DNA of 64,000 nucleotides from Chloroflexota bacterium (lineage in GTDB: Bacteria > Chloroflexota > Ktedonobacteria > Ktedonobacterales > JACDGC01): positions 1-64,000 of the forward strand of contig JAJYBV010000004.1 in the NCBI GenBank assembly GCA_021778805.1. Reading direction: 5' to 3'. A program made the translations under genes and the position numbers. Every line of letters begins with the position of its first letter. Positions within the stretch are counted from its first letter, which is position 1. The notes below the pieces were generated by a model. It searched no databases. It was not told where the DNA came from and was given only the letters and a program-made list of their open reading frames with translations. Below are positions 8,648-18,408 of this stretch, one piece after another.

Positions 8648-11230
8648 ATGCTGAATCATCAAACTGTTTCCTCCGATTCTGAACCGATGCAGTCGGCTTC
8701 ATTTGCGCTGGAAGGTATGAGTTGCGCTTCATGCGCGCTTCGAATAGAAAAAAATTTAAAGAAAGTGCCGGGAGTACAGACAGCGTCGGTCAATTTTGCC
8801 AGCGAACGCGCCAGTGTTGTCTTTGATCCCTCTGCGGCATCCATTGAAGATCTTATTCAAAAAGTTCGCGACACCGGTTATGACGCCACAGTAGACGCTA
8901 AAGATTTGCCGACTGCGCCAAAAGAAGAAATATTGGAATTGGCGATTACGGGTATGACATGCGCCTCGTGCGCGCGCCGTGTTGAAAAAGCGTTAACAAA
9001 AACAGCTGGGGTATTGTCGGCTAATGTGAATTTGGCAACAGAACGCGCCACTATAACGCTCGATTCTTCCGTAGTGTCAACGCAAAACCTGAAAACCGCT
9101 GTTACTAACGCCGGATATGGAGCCGAAGAGATTATTGAGGCTCCGCCTGCGCTGGCAACGCAGGAAACGGAAACGCTGGAAGATCCGCATGCGCTGAAAC
9201 AGCGGTTAGAGCTGCAGCGCCGCCAAAATAAACTGCTGCTTGGCGCTGCCTTAACGGTTCCGGTCGCTATACTTTCTATGTTCTTTATAAATCGGTTTCC
9301 AGGTGAAAATTTTCTGCTTTTTGCACTGACATTGCCGGTTTGGGCCTATGTTGGGTGGGATTTTCATAGCGTATCTATCCGTGTATTGCGGCATTTCAGC
9401 GCAAATATGGATGTGCTGGTTAGTTTAGGGTCTACTGCGGCTTTTTTCATGAGTGTGGCGGCAACACTTTTCCCGGCCGCCACCGGTGGAGTTACGTTTT
9501 ATGACACTGCCGCGTTAATTATTACACTTATTTATTTGGGAAAATACCTCGAAGCCAAGGCAAAAGGCCAGACTAACGAAGCTATTCGGAAATTGGCGGG
9601 GCTTCGCGCGCATATTGCGCATGTTGAACGCGGCGGGCAAGTTTTTGATATTGCTGCTGACCAAATTCGCGTTGGGGATATTTTAATCGTGAAAACCGGT
9701 GAAAAAATTCCAACGGATGGTATTGTTGTTGGCGGCGCGTCCTCGGTTGATGAATCGATGATTACCGGTGAAAGTATGCCGGTTGAAAAGCATGAGCAAG
9801 ATGCTGTTATCGGCGCTACAATCAACCAAACGGGAATGCTGCGAGTGCAAGCGGTTAAAATTGGCAAGGATACTATGCTCGCTAATATTATTCGCTTGGT
9901 AGAGCAGGCTCAGGGATCAAAAGCGCCAATTCAGCGATTTGCCGATACGGTTTCGGGAATTTTTGTTCCGGTTGTGTTAGGAATAGCTGCCCTAACTTTT
10001 GTGGGATGGTATGCGGCGGGAGCAATTTGGGGAATTCACCTTGCCGGAAGCGCGCATACAATTACTTGGCTGAATGCGCTGATAGCGGCAATTGCGGTAG
10101 TGGTAGTAGCCTGCCCATGTGCGCTGGGATTGGCAACACCTACGGCAATTATGGTTGGAACTGGGGTTGGCGCAGAAATGGGCATTTTAATTAAAGGCGG
10201 CGAAAGTTTAGAGCGGATGGGATCGGTTACGGCAATTGCGCTGGATAAAACCGGAACTATTACTCGTGGCAAACCGCAATTAACCGATGTTGTTGTAAAT
10301 CCGAACAGCCGATATTCTGCCGAAGAAATTTTGCAAATGGCGGCCGGCGCTGAATTTGCATCGGAACATCCGGTGGCGCAAGCGATTGTAGCCGGTGTGA
10401 AACAAAGAAACATTGTTCCTTCTGCGGAAATTACCGGCTATTCCGCAGTTCCGGGCCGAGGAGTTCGCGCAGAAATAGCCGGGCATGCTATTGCTGTTGG
10501 AACTTGGGCATATATGCTGGAAATGCATGTATCGGCAGATTCGCTTGAGGCGCTGCACAGCGAATTTGAATCGTTAGAAAATGCCGCTAAAACGGTTATG
10601 ATCACGGCAATTGATGGCCAAGCGGAAGCTGCGCTGGCGGTTGCAGATTCAGTTAAAATTGGATCGAAAGAAACTATACAAAAATTGCAGCAGCAAGGCA
10701 AACAGGTTTGGATGGTGACCGGTGATAATAAACGAACTGCGGCAAGTATTGCTGCGGAAGTTGGAATAGACCCGGAACATATTCTGGCGGAAACCTTGCC
10801 TGAAGATAAATCGAAAACTGTGGAATATTTGCATAGCCGCGGTGAAATTACAGCGTTTGCCGGCGATGGGGTTAATGACGCTCCGGCTTTGGCGGCGGCT
10901 GATATTAGCATTGCTATGGGTTCGGGATCCGAAATTGCCATGGAAGCTGCAGATATTACACTGGTAAAAGGTAATTTGCGAAGTATCGTTACTGCCATAG
11001 ATTTAGCGCGAGAAACTATGAAAACTATTCGGCTGAATTTATTCTGGGCGTTTGGCTATAACGTTATTCTGATACCGCTGGCAATTATTTCTCCCGCGAT
11101 ACCGGTTTTGCGTGATACTGCGCCTATTTTTGCCGCCGCGGCAATGGCAATGTCTTCTGTTACGGTGGTGAGCAATTCACTGTGGTTACGTCGGCTGAGC
11201 AAACGCTATGCGTCTGCAACATCCGTGTAA
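8648..11230 (+). CDS. copA: Cu(I)-exporting P1B-type ATPase
   Basis: An 860-aa heavy-metal ATPase that pumps Cu(I) out of the cytoplasm. Two N-terminal HMA domains carry CASC (C26/C29 and C105/C108). The core shows the TGES actuator loop, the intramembrane CPC at 489-491 that marks Cu/Ag pumps, the phosphorylated Asp533 in DKTGT, the SEHP nucleotide-binding motif and [10 protein letters not shown]. Eight membrane segments can be placed. It sits in an operon with csoR upstream and copZ 190 nt downstream. Length and motif order are normal for the family. Confidence 0.96.
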   Translation: MLNHQTVSSDSEPMQSASFALEGMSCASCALRIEKNLKKVPGVQTASVNFASERASVVFDPSAASIEDLIQKVRDTGYDATVDAKDLPTAPKEEILELAITGMTCASCARRVEKALTKTAGVLSANVNLATERATITLDSSVVSTQNLKTAVTNAGYGAEEIIEAPPALATQETETLEDPHALKQRLELQRRQNKLLLGAALTVPVAILSMFFINRFPGENFLLFALTLPVWAYVGWDFHSVSIRVLRHFSANMDVLVSLGSTAAFFMSVAATLFPAATGGVTFYDTAALIITLIYLGKYLEAKAKGQTNEAIRKLAGLRAHIAHVERGGQVFDIAADQIRVGDILIVKTGEKIPTDGIVVGGASSVDESMITGESMPVEKHEQDAVIGATINQTGMLRVQAVKIGKDTMLANIIRLVEQAQGSKAPIQRFADTVSGIFVPVVLGIAALTFVGWYAAGAIWGIHLAGSAHTITWLNALIAAIAVVVVACPCALGLATPTAIMVGTGVGAEMGILIKGGESLERMGSVTAIALDKTGTITRGKPQLTDVVVNPNSRYSAEEILQMAAGAEFASEHPVAQAIVAGVKQRNIVPSAEITGYSAVPGRGVRAEIAGHAIAVGTWAYMLEMHVSADSLEALHSEFESLENAAKTVMITAIDGQAEAALAVADSVKIGSKETIQKLQQQGKQVWMVTGDNKRTAASIAAEVGIDPEHILAETLPEDKSKTVEYLHSRGEITAFAGDGVNDAPALAAADISIAMGSGSEIAMEAADITLVKGNLRSIVTAIDLARETMKTIRLNLFWAFGYNVILIPLAIISPAIPVLRDTAPIFAAAAMAMSSVTVVSNSLWLRRLSKRYASATSV

Positions 11231-11420
11231 TATATTCTCGAGGTTATTGCTGAATATACGCGCATATATCTCTTTTTAGGTGACTGAGTGAGCGAATGTT
11301 GAATTGCGCATGCGATTCTCTGCGCATACCGCAGCATTAACCTTGAAGCATTTTTTATACATTATGAATCTGAGTTGCGGAGTTTCCGAATTTTCAGATT
11401 AAAAGGAAAGGTTTACACAT

Positions 11421-11642
11421 ATGTCTGCTTTGCAAGATATTACTTTATCAGTTCCTGATGTGAGCTGTGAGCATTGCGTTAAAACAATTAACGGCGCATT
11501 AAGCAAAGAAAACGGCGTGGATTTTGTTGAAACGAGCATTCCAACAAAATCGGTGCACGTTCGGTTCGATTCCGATACCATTTCTATGGCAAGGATTGAG
11601 GAAATTCTTGATGACGCCGGCTACACCGTAGCAAAAGCATAG
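11421..11642 (+). CDS. copZ: CopZ-like copper chaperone (single HMA domain)
   Basis: A 73-aa ferredoxin-fold HMA protein that would deliver Cu(I) to the HMA domains of CopA. The metal site is SCEHC (C16/C19) where MxCxxC is usual: Met is replaced by Val-Ser, and a His lies between the cysteines, as in several bacterial CopZ proteins. AAAAGGAAAGG precedes the ATG. It follows copA by 190 nt and may be read from the same promoter or its own. Confidence 0.88.
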   Translation: MSALQDITLSVPDVSCEHCVKTINGALSKENGVDFVETSIPTKSVHVRFDSDTISMARIEEILDDAGYTVAKA

Positions 11643-11661
11643 CGTTCAGCTAGATTGTGCG

Positions 11662-12546
11662 CTACATCACCGGTTTGCCAAGGCGGTATATCCGCTGCAG
11701 CCGTTCAGGTTCCTGCGCGGCAAACCAAGGATCTTTTGCCAGAAGCGCAAATGCTTCCGCAAAATAGGGCCGGCTTTCATCTTGCCGGCCCAGCGCATTC
11801 AAACACTCGGCGATTTCTTCACTCACATAGCCGGCTTGTTGCTCGCCGGATGCCGCCCAATCTGCATAGAGCGCCTGCTGTAATTCTAATGCTTCCTGGC
11901 AATGATTCAGAGATCGCAATTCGCGGCCGATACACCAGCGCGCGATGCGAATTTCCTTAGCGTTGCCTGTAGATTGCTGAAACACATATGCGCGCTGAAA
12001 CATTTCCATTGCTTGTTCATATTGCCCAGCATCGTGATAGGTCCAGCCAATATTGTTATACAAAGCTCCACGCCAATTTTGCGCCTGTAGATCGCTTGTT
12101 TTTTCTGCCAGATCCAGCGCTTGTTCATTCCACTTTAATCGTTCCTCAGGCGGGGCAGCAATTCCAAGCATATGCAGCGCATCAATTGCATGGTATTCCG
12201 CATGTTGCGTAATTGCGGATTGATACGCGCGTGTAAACCAAAGAACGGCTTCATCAGGCTGGCCTGATGAATTAAAAACACGTCCGCGCTCTAAAAAATA
12301 CCGCGCCTGCGCCAGCGAAACCTCCGACTGAACCAGAGGCGCTACACCATCTAAAGTTAGGTGGGCTTCGGTAAATTGTCGCTGTAATCCCTGCGCCCGT
12401 GCAATTTGGGTTAGCAGCTGCAGATGGTATGAAATATTTCCGCTGGCTATAGCTTGGGGCAGCAATAGCCGAAATGTCGCCTCGGTATTTGCGGGGTTGG
12501 CGTAATCCCATAGCGCATCAAAGTTGGGAAGAGGATTTGTATGCAT
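11662..12546 (-). CDS. Tetratricopeptide-repeat protein of unknown role
   Basis: A 294-aa soluble protein built of helical pairs of TPR type. The clearest units are LYNNIGWTYHDAGQYEQAME and IAECLNALGRQDESRPYFAE, with weaker units before and between. No signal peptide, membrane segment or enzyme domain is visible. Such proteins act as protein-protein scaffolds. It is convergent with copZ and has no functional link to it that can be read from the sequence. Confidence 0.7.
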   Translation of the reverse strand: MHTNPLPNFDALWDYANPANTEATFRLLLPQAIASGNISYHLQLLTQIARAQGLQRQFTEAHLTLDGVAPLVQSEVSLAQARYFLERGRVFNSSGQPDEAVLWFTRAYQSAITQHAEYHAIDALHMLGIAAPPEERLKWNEQALDLAEKTSDLQAQNWRGALYNNIGWTYHDAGQYEQAMEMFQRAYVFQQSTGNAKEIRIARWCIGRELRSLNHCQEALELQQALYADWAASGEQQAGYVSEEIAECLNALGRQDESRPYFAEAFALLAKDPWFAAQEPERLQRIYRLGKPVM

Positions 12547-12759
12547 AGCATTTATCTCACTTTTTGATGGAGGTATGTGGTCATTATAGCCTAATTTTTA
12601 GAACAGTGTCTACTATAAAAAATTGGCCATTTTTCAATGACGCAGATGTGATTTTACGGAAATTCGCATCATTATAATAAAAATATGTTATAGTGTATAT
12701 TATAAAAAATCATACTTAAATGCATTTATGGAATAGTTATATGAAGAGGTCTTATGTTT

Positions 12760-13815
12760 ATGTCCATTTTAAATAAGCAGCAACTTGAACAGGAAGCAGC
12801 AAATATTCAAACAGATCCTCAAAGACTTGATCAATTGGCATACAGTCCTGTTGCACGGAATATTATTGCGCAAAATATATCAACACCGCCGTACACCTTA
12901 AGGCGAATGATACAATCTTACAAAAATACTCGGGCGGTAGTTGCAGAAAATCCCAATATTTCTTTTGAATTGATACTTGAATTGCTTCCGGAATATCCCA
13001 ATCAGATAATTGAAAATCCTGCCTTTGATTTTTACTTGATTGAAAACCCAACCCTTTTGGAGAAATTTAATTCTGTTTTGCTTTGGAAAATTATTAATAA
13101 CGCTAATTTGCCGCGAGTCTTTTTATCTGAAGCAATGCGTTCATCCGATGAATTTCTGCGAATTGAAGCGCAAATGCATATCAATGCTACCAATACTATC
13201 GATGTAAATTGGCGTGCGGCAATGGTACGAATCATTGCTAAAGAGTTTCCAAAAGATTTTGTAAAGGAGCAGCTGTTCATGTTGCCTAGCTTTTTTAATA
13301 CAGAATTTTTGCAAACACTGAGTGAACGGCCGGGGTTTAAAAGGTTAGTAGCATTTTCAGCAAAACAATTAAGGAATCCAGCCAATACTATGGCAACAAT
13401 TCAAAATGATACTTCGACGCTTCCTGCTGAAATGACATTTGAAACATTGAAAACCAAATTCCAAGTATCTTTCAGTGAGGATGATTTGCAAGCCGTGGTC
13501 ATGAATGAGTATTGTACGGAAACCTTGCGAGGAGAACTTTATACCCAATATCTTATAAATTGGCTGAATAACTCAAAAAATTTAGAAAAATATTGGGTGT
13601 GTTTGTTAGGTTGCTGTACATCTCCGATGTTATGGGAAAACCATCTGAACATACATGATGAAGCGTTGCAAACGAATGCTTTAAACTGGTTTTGGAATTT
13701 GAACGCTGCAATGAATCCGCAAACATCAGAGGCCGTGCTGCTTGAATTATTGCAAAATAGTAATAGGTTTGTGCGTGCGGCTGCTTCTGAAACAATAAAA
13801 AATAATGCAAGATGA
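12760..13815 (+). CDS. LRV-like helical repeat protein, first gene of a MoxR/VWA cassette
   Basis: A 351-aa protein of unknown function. The first 100 residues look like variant leucine-rich (LRV) repeats, with units such as RNIIAQNISTPPYTLRRMI and RAVVAENPNISFELILELL; a similar unit recurs at the end (RFVRAAASETI). The middle is helical with no recognised motif. There are two close ATGs (12754, 12760); AGAGG is 4 nt from the first and 10 nt from the second, so 12760 is chosen. The MoxR-type gene starts 12 nt after the stop. Inference: a substrate-recognition or scaffold subunit for the ATPase and VWA protein. Confidence 0.65.
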   Translation: MSILNKQQLEQEAANIQTDPQRLDQLAYSPVARNIIAQNISTPPYTLRRMIQSYKNTRAVVAENPNISFELILELLPEYPNQIIENPAFDFYLIENPTLLEKFNSVLLWKIINNANLPRVFLSEAMRSSDEFLRIEAQMHINATNTIDVNWRAAMVRIIAKEFPKDFVKEQLFMLPSFFNTEFLQTLSERPGFKRLVAFSAKQLRNPANTMATIQNDTSTLPAEMTFETLKTKFQVSFSEDDLQAVVMNEYCTETLRGELYTQYLINWLNNSKNLEKYWVCLLGCCTSPMLWENHLNIHDEALQTNALNWFWNLNAAMNPQTSEAVLLELLQNSNRFVRAAASETIKNNAR

Positions 13816-13827
13816 TAAAGGATAATT

Positions 13828-14856
13828 ATGACACCGCAAGAGTTAGTAAAATTTTTGGATGAATTAATAAAACATCGGATTTTTATGAGTGCGATGATAT
13901 GGGGGCCTCCGGGTATTGGGAAATCGAGTATTGTAGAACAAACGGCAATTCATCATCAACTTTCGTTTATTGATGTACGTTTGTCGCAGCTTGCTCCGAC
14001 CGATTTGCGAGGATTGCCGGCCCCTGACCATGAAAATCATCTATCCCGCTGGTATCCGCCAGAGTTTTTGCCAACAAAAGGTCAGGGAATTTTATTTTTG
14101 GATGAATTGAATATGGCGCCACCAACTATGCAAGGTATGGCGCAGCAATTAATCCTGGATCGGCGGGTTGGTTCATATACAGTGCCCGATGGCTGGTTTA
14201 TCTGGGCTGCTGGCAACCGCAAAGAAGATAAAGCTTCTGTGTATGATATGCCTGCGCCGCTGGCAAATAGATTTTTGCATCTTTTTATAGATCCGGATTT
14301 TGAAAGTTTTAAGGCTTATGCTATTGTTCATAATATTCATGAAATGATCTTAGCGTTTATTTCGTATCGTCCTGAATTACTGCATAAATTAAACGCTACT
14401 CAATCTGCGTGGCCATCACCAAGATCGTGGATGATGGCCAGCATGCTTCATTCAGCTAACTTAACAATTGAGCCAGTTGTAGGGCAGGCGGCAAGTGATG
14501 AATTTCGAGCATATATCAAGATTTATAATAATTTGCCAAATATCGAGGCAATATTAAGCGGCAATGGCGCAGCGATCAATTTTCCCGATGATATTTCCGT
14601 AAGATACGCTGTTATAGTGGCTTTAACCCGCCGAGCAAAAACTTTGGATGAGAGATTGAACGCATTCCAATGGCTATATCAATCTGGGAATATGGAATGG
14701 ACGCAGGTGTATGCTGTGGATGTTTTGAATGTGTATAAATCAAAGAATGAGAAGGGAATTTTTATTAACGCAGTGAAGCAACGGCCGGGATTGCTCAAAT
14801 TTTTGAAAAATTATTTAAATTTGCTGGCTGAGGATTTAGCTGATGAAAATGTCTGA
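13828..14856 (+). CDS. MoxR-type AAA+ ATPase
   Basis: A 342-aa AAA+ protein. Walker A GPPGIGKSS starts at residue 26, Walker B is ILFLDELN, and sensor 1 is in IWAAGNR; PLANRFLH supplies the arginine-finger region. The MoxR group works with VWA-domain partners as a chaperone that remodels or loads cofactors into client proteins. AAGGA lies 5 nt before the ATG. Its 3' end overlaps the next gene by 14 nt, which implies translational coupling and joint function with the metallopeptidase/VWA protein. Confidence 0.88.
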   Translation: MTPQELVKFLDELIKHRIFMSAMIWGPPGIGKSSIVEQTAIHHQLSFIDVRLSQLAPTDLRGLPAPDHENHLSRWYPPEFLPTKGQGILFLDELNMAPPTMQGMAQQLILDRRVGSYTVPDGWFIWAAGNRKEDKASVYDMPAPLANRFLHLFIDPDFESFKAYAIVHNIHEMILAFISYRPELLHKLNATQSAWPSPRSWMMASMLHSANLTIEPVVGQAASDEFRAYIKIYNNLPNIEAILSGNGAAINFPDDISVRYAVIVALTRRAKTLDERLNAFQWLYQSGNMEWTQVYAVDVLNVYKSKNEKGIFINAVKQRPGLLKFLKNYLNLLAEDLADENV

Positions 14857-15985
14857 CGCAACAAAGTCGCGGATTAATATAGCAATGGTGACTCTTCGGC
14901 GATTGGCGCCATTTTTAGCAACTGTAGCAATGTTTGCCCATTTTATTGAAGATGAACGTATTGAAACTGCCGCAACAAATGGGAAAGATATTATTATCAA
15001 TCCAAATTTTTTTAATTCGCTTTCAGCGCGGAACCGCGCCGGTGTACTGCTGCATGAAACGCTGCACGCTGCTTTATTGCATGTAACCAGGCGCGGTACT
15101 AGAGATCCCAAATTATGGAATATTGCTGCAGATATTGTTGTAAACGGGATGATCGCGAATATTCCGGAATTAGAACTACCGGAAGGTGTAATAAGAGTTC
15201 AAGAATTGGAAGCGCTGAGTGTTGAGGAAATCTATCATGAGTTGTTGGCAAATGCAAACAAATATACATTGCTCAAGCAAATATTTGACGCAAGTATGTT
15301 TGATTTACAGGAATATGGGGTTGCTGATGGCTCGATGAAATCTCAAATAGATCGAGACGCTGAAACATATTGGCGCAATGTTTTTAAACAAGCTGAGGTT
15401 ATTGCAAGAAACAATAATTTTAGTTTACAATCTTTGGGAATAGAGCGTGAATTAGAGGCGCTGACTCCAGGTTCTCTCGATTGGCAAGCGCTGCTTTGGC
15501 GATTTGTTGTTCAAACACCAACAGATTTTGGTGATTTTGACCGCCGGATGATTGGACAAGGATATTATTTTGAAACTTTGGTTGGCTTAACAATTGATAT
15601 TTCAGTGGCTATTGATACCAGCGGATCTATTACAAACAAAGAACTGAACGCTTTTATTGGAGAGATTCAACTGATTTTAAGCATATATCCACATATTCGC
15701 TGCGAATTATATTATGCCGACGCAGACCTTTATGGTCCGTATACTATAACTCCGGAAAGCACTATACCACAACCAACCGGCGGAGGCGGCACAGATTTCC
15801 GTCCTTTTTTTAACAAGATTGAAGAAAGGACAGAACCACCCGCGGCGTGTATTTATTTTACAGATGGGTATGGCGTGTTTCCAAGCGAACCGCCCAATAT
15901 CCCCGTTTTATGGGTTATTATGCCGGGTGGAATTGAACTGAATACATTGCCTTTTGGCGAAGGTGTGCGGATGATTATTGATTAA
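14843..15985 (+). CDS. Metallopeptidase-like plus VWA-like protein (DUF2201 type)
   Basis: A 380-aa protein of two parts. The N-terminal part has a zinc-peptidase motif, HETLH at 71-75, in the context GVLLHETLHAALLH. The C-terminal part is VWA-like, with a metal-ion site DTSGS at 258-262 and a conserved Thr in GGGGTDF. Proteins of this layout are known next to MoxR ATPases. GAGGA lies 8 nt before ATG 14843, inside the end of the ATPase gene. Whether the peptidase site is active cannot be read here. It is the last gene of the cassette. Confidence 0.8.
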   Translation: MKMSDATKSRINIAMVTLRRLAPFLATVAMFAHFIEDERIETAATNGKDIIINPNFFNSLSARNRAGVLLHETLHAALLHVTRRGTRDPKLWNIAADIVVNGMIANIPELELPEGVIRVQELEALSVEEIYHELLANANKYTLLKQIFDASMFDLQEYGVADGSMKSQIDRDAETYWRNVFKQAEVIARNNNFSLQSLGIERELEALTPGSLDWQALLWRFVVQTPTDFGDFDRRMIGQGYYFETLVGLTIDISVAIDTSGSITNKELNAFIGEIQLILSIYPHIRCELYYADADLYGPYTITPESTIPQPTGGGGTDFRPFFNKIEERTEPPAACIYFTDGYGVFPSEPPNIPVLWVIMPGGIELNTLPFGEGVRMIID

Positions 15986-16127
15986 TCTGCCTATCGGCTG
16001 CGCCAATGCGTATTGCGATGGACACAAATGGAATTATTTGGCGTATTGGAAGTTGGTTGAAAAGTGCGATATGCTGGATATAAGCATAATTTATATCTAG
16101 AGATATGCGCTGAAAGGTCCCAAAACT

Positions 16128-17117
16128 ATGGCAGACGGTGTAACCATTGTTACCGATTTTCCCTTTGATTCGGCTGATAAAGAATATTTGCAAAAATCTG
16201 TCGAATCCAACGCCATATGGCATTTTATCCGCGATGCGGCGGCGCTTCGCTTAAACGTTCCACACGCCGATATTATCTGCTCTTTTCGGCCGCCCAACGA
16301 TATTGCGCAAACTGCGCAGCATCTTAAATGGCTGCAATATCCCGGAGCCGGGGCAGATAGCTTAATTGAACAAGGTTTTGAATTAGCAAAATTGCCGTTT
16401 AAAATTTGCACCGCAAATATTGTGAACGCGGTTGCCACTGCAGAGTATGTTTTAAGCGCCGCATTACTGTTTGCCCATAAATGGGACGCCATTTTAAATA
16501 TGCAAGCAAAAAAAATCTGGGCTACCGGGCGTGAATTAAGCGAAATTCGCGGGTTTGAGCTGCAAGGCAAAACAATGGGCATTATTGGCTTGGGATCTGT
16601 AGGCAGGCATGTGGCCAAACTCGCGCGCGCATTTGGCATGAAAACAGTAGGTGTTCGACGAACAGAGACCCGAGAAGATGATGAAGATACGATTTGTGAC
16701 AGCGTTTTTTCCGCTGCATATTTAACGGAGGTGTTAGAAAAATGCCATTACGTTGTGCTTGCTTTGCCGCTAACTGCCGTTACCAAACACATCATCAATG
16801 AAACTGCACTGAAAGCAATGCGTCACGATTCCTATTTAATTAATATTGCGCGCGGATCAATCATTCACGAACCCTCATTAATTCGCGCAATGCGCGAACG
16901 ATGGATTGCCGGAGCCGTTTTAGATGTTACCGAAACAGAGCCATTGCCGGCCTCCAGTCCGCTTTGGACTATACCGGGGGTGTTTATTTCGCCGCATGTT
17001 TCCGGTTTAACTACCGGCTATAGCCACCGAGTCGCTGAAATATTTGCCCAAAATATCAATCGGTTTTTGCAAGGTATGCCGCTGCTGTATCAGGTGGATC
17101 CGGAAAGAGGCTATTAA
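16128..17117 (+). CDS. D-2-hydroxyacid dehydrogenase family protein
   Basis: A 329-aa NAD(P)-dependent oxidoreductase. The Rossmann motif GLGSVGRHVAKLARAFG is near residue 150, and the catalytic triad positions are visible: Arg242 in ARGS, Glu in TETEPL and His290 in SPHVSG. It would interconvert a 2-keto acid and a D-2-hydroxy acid. The substrate cannot be told; the divergent N-terminal half resembles the GhrA/SerA-like group that lacks an ACT domain. The ribosome site is weak. An isocitrate dehydrogenase follows 145 nt later. Confidence 0.82.
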   Translation: MADGVTIVTDFPFDSADKEYLQKSVESNAIWHFIRDAAALRLNVPHADIICSFRPPNDIAQTAQHLKWLQYPGAGADSLIEQGFELAKLPFKICTANIVNAVATAEYVLSAALLFAHKWDAILNMQAKKIWATGRELSEIRGFELQGKTMGIIGLGSVGRHVAKLARAFGMKTVGVRRTETREDDEDTICDSVFSAAYLTEVLEKCHYVVLALPLTAVTKHIINETALKAMRHDSYLINIARGSIIHEPSLIRAMRERWIAGAVLDVTETEPLPASSPLWTIPGVFISPHVSGLTTGYSHRVAEIFAQNINRFLQGMPLLYQVDPERGY

Positions 17118-17262
17118 CCTGCCATGAGAAAATATCTTGCAGAATATGATATGCTATGTATGCCCTAATGTTGGGGCGGCCGGTTAGTGAAACATATTTC
17201 CGGTATGAAACGCTGCAGCGATGTTTGCTGGCAGTATCTGTTATTATTGAGGCTTTCGTTTT

Positions 17263-18363
17263 ATGGCGTCGTATCGAGTAACCGTTATCCCCGGCGATGG
17301 CACCGGTCCCGAAATTATGCAAGCCGCTCAAAGAGTGCTTGAGGCAACCGGTATAGATTTTGAATGGGTGGTTCAGGAGGCCGGACAGGCGGTTTTGGAG
17401 CGTGAAGGAGTGATTCTTCCTGAAAGAGTTATAGAATCAATTAAAGACACCAAGATCTGTTTAAAAGGTCCCCTAACTACACCAATGCTGCGCGGCATTC
17501 GCAGCGCAAATGTTACCCTGCGGAAAAGTTTAGATTTATACGCTAATATTCGCCCGGCGCATTCGTATACCGGCATGCGTTCCCGCTATTCCCGGGTAGA
17601 TTTAGTAATTATACGCGAAAATACCGAAGACTTATATTCGGGCATCGAATTTCAGCGCGGCTCACCCGAAATGGCCGAACTGGTGCAGTGGCTGCAGGAA
17701 CGTGGCTATCAAAATGTATCAACAGATGCAGCTATCAGTATGAAATATATCTCGTTCGAGGCTTCGCACCGTATTGCGAAATTTGCTTTTGAATACGCCA
17801 CAGCCAATAATCGGCGCAAAGTTACGGCCGTACATAAATCTAATATCATGCGCTTTTCCGATGGACTATTTTTGTCTACTGCCACGGATGTTGCAAAAGA
17901 ATATCCCAATATTCAATTTGATGACCGCATTGTAGACAGTATGTGCATGCAGTTAACACAGCGCCCGGAACAATATGATGTGTTGGTGCTGCCCAACTTA
18001 TATGGTGATATTATTTCGGACCTTACCGCCGGTATTATTGGCGGGTTAGGTGTGGCGCCCAGCGCAAATATTGGGGAAAATTACGCCGTTTTCGAGCCGG
18101 TGCATGGCAGCGCGCCACGCTATACCGGTCAAAATAAAGTGAACCCAATGGCAATGATGTTTTCTGGAGCATTAATGCTTAGGCATTTGGGGGAATATCA
18201 GGCAGCGACGCAAATTGAACGGGCAATTTCTGATATTATTGCCGAAGGTAAATATGTTACCTACGATCTGAAACCTCACCAAGATGATCGAACGGCAGTT
18301 GGAACATCTCAGGTTGCCGATGCGGTAATAGAACGAATGCGCACTGTGCGAGCGGGCAAATAA
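17263..18363 (+). CDS. Isocitrate dehydrogenase, NAD-type (isocitrate/isopropylmalate dehydrogenase family)
   Basis: A 366-aa beta-decarboxylating dehydrogenase. The N-terminus VTVIPGDGTGPEI, the substrate loop ANVTLRKSLDLYANIRP, the catalytic tyrosine region RENTEDLYSGIE, and the Mg2+ aspartates in NLYGDIISDLTAGI are all present. The phrase 'TLRKxxDLYANxRP' is typical of NAD-dependent isocitrate dehydrogenases rather than LeuB. It probably makes 2-oxoglutarate in the citric-acid cycle, together with the malate dehydrogenase 2.3 kb downstream. Homoisocitrate or isopropylmalate use cannot be fully excluded. Confidence 0.82.
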   Translation: MASYRVTVIPGDGTGPEIMQAAQRVLEATGIDFEWVVQEAGQAVLEREGVILPERVIESIKDTKICLKGPLTTPMLRGIRSANVTLRKSLDLYANIRPAHSYTGMRSRYSRVDLVIIRENTEDLYSGIEFQRGSPEMAELVQWLQERGYQNVSTDAAISMKYISFEASHRIAKFAFEYATANNRRKVTAVHKSNIMRFSDGLFLSTATDVAKEYPNIQFDDRIVDSMCMQLTQRPEQYDVLVLPNLYGDIISDLTAGIIGGLGVAPSANIGENYAVFEPVHGSAPRYTGQNKVNPMAMMFSGALMLRHLGEYQAATQIERAISDIIAEGKYVTYDLKPHQDDRTAVGTSQVADAVIERMRTVRAGK

Positions 18364-18408
18364 ACGTTGCCTGCTCCCGCCGAAACATGGAAGGAAGATT
18401 GAAGGAAG

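Noticed and set aside
10438-10998. 186-codon minus-strand frame inside copA
   Set aside because: It is antisense to the conserved ATPase motifs and has no ribosome site or family signature.
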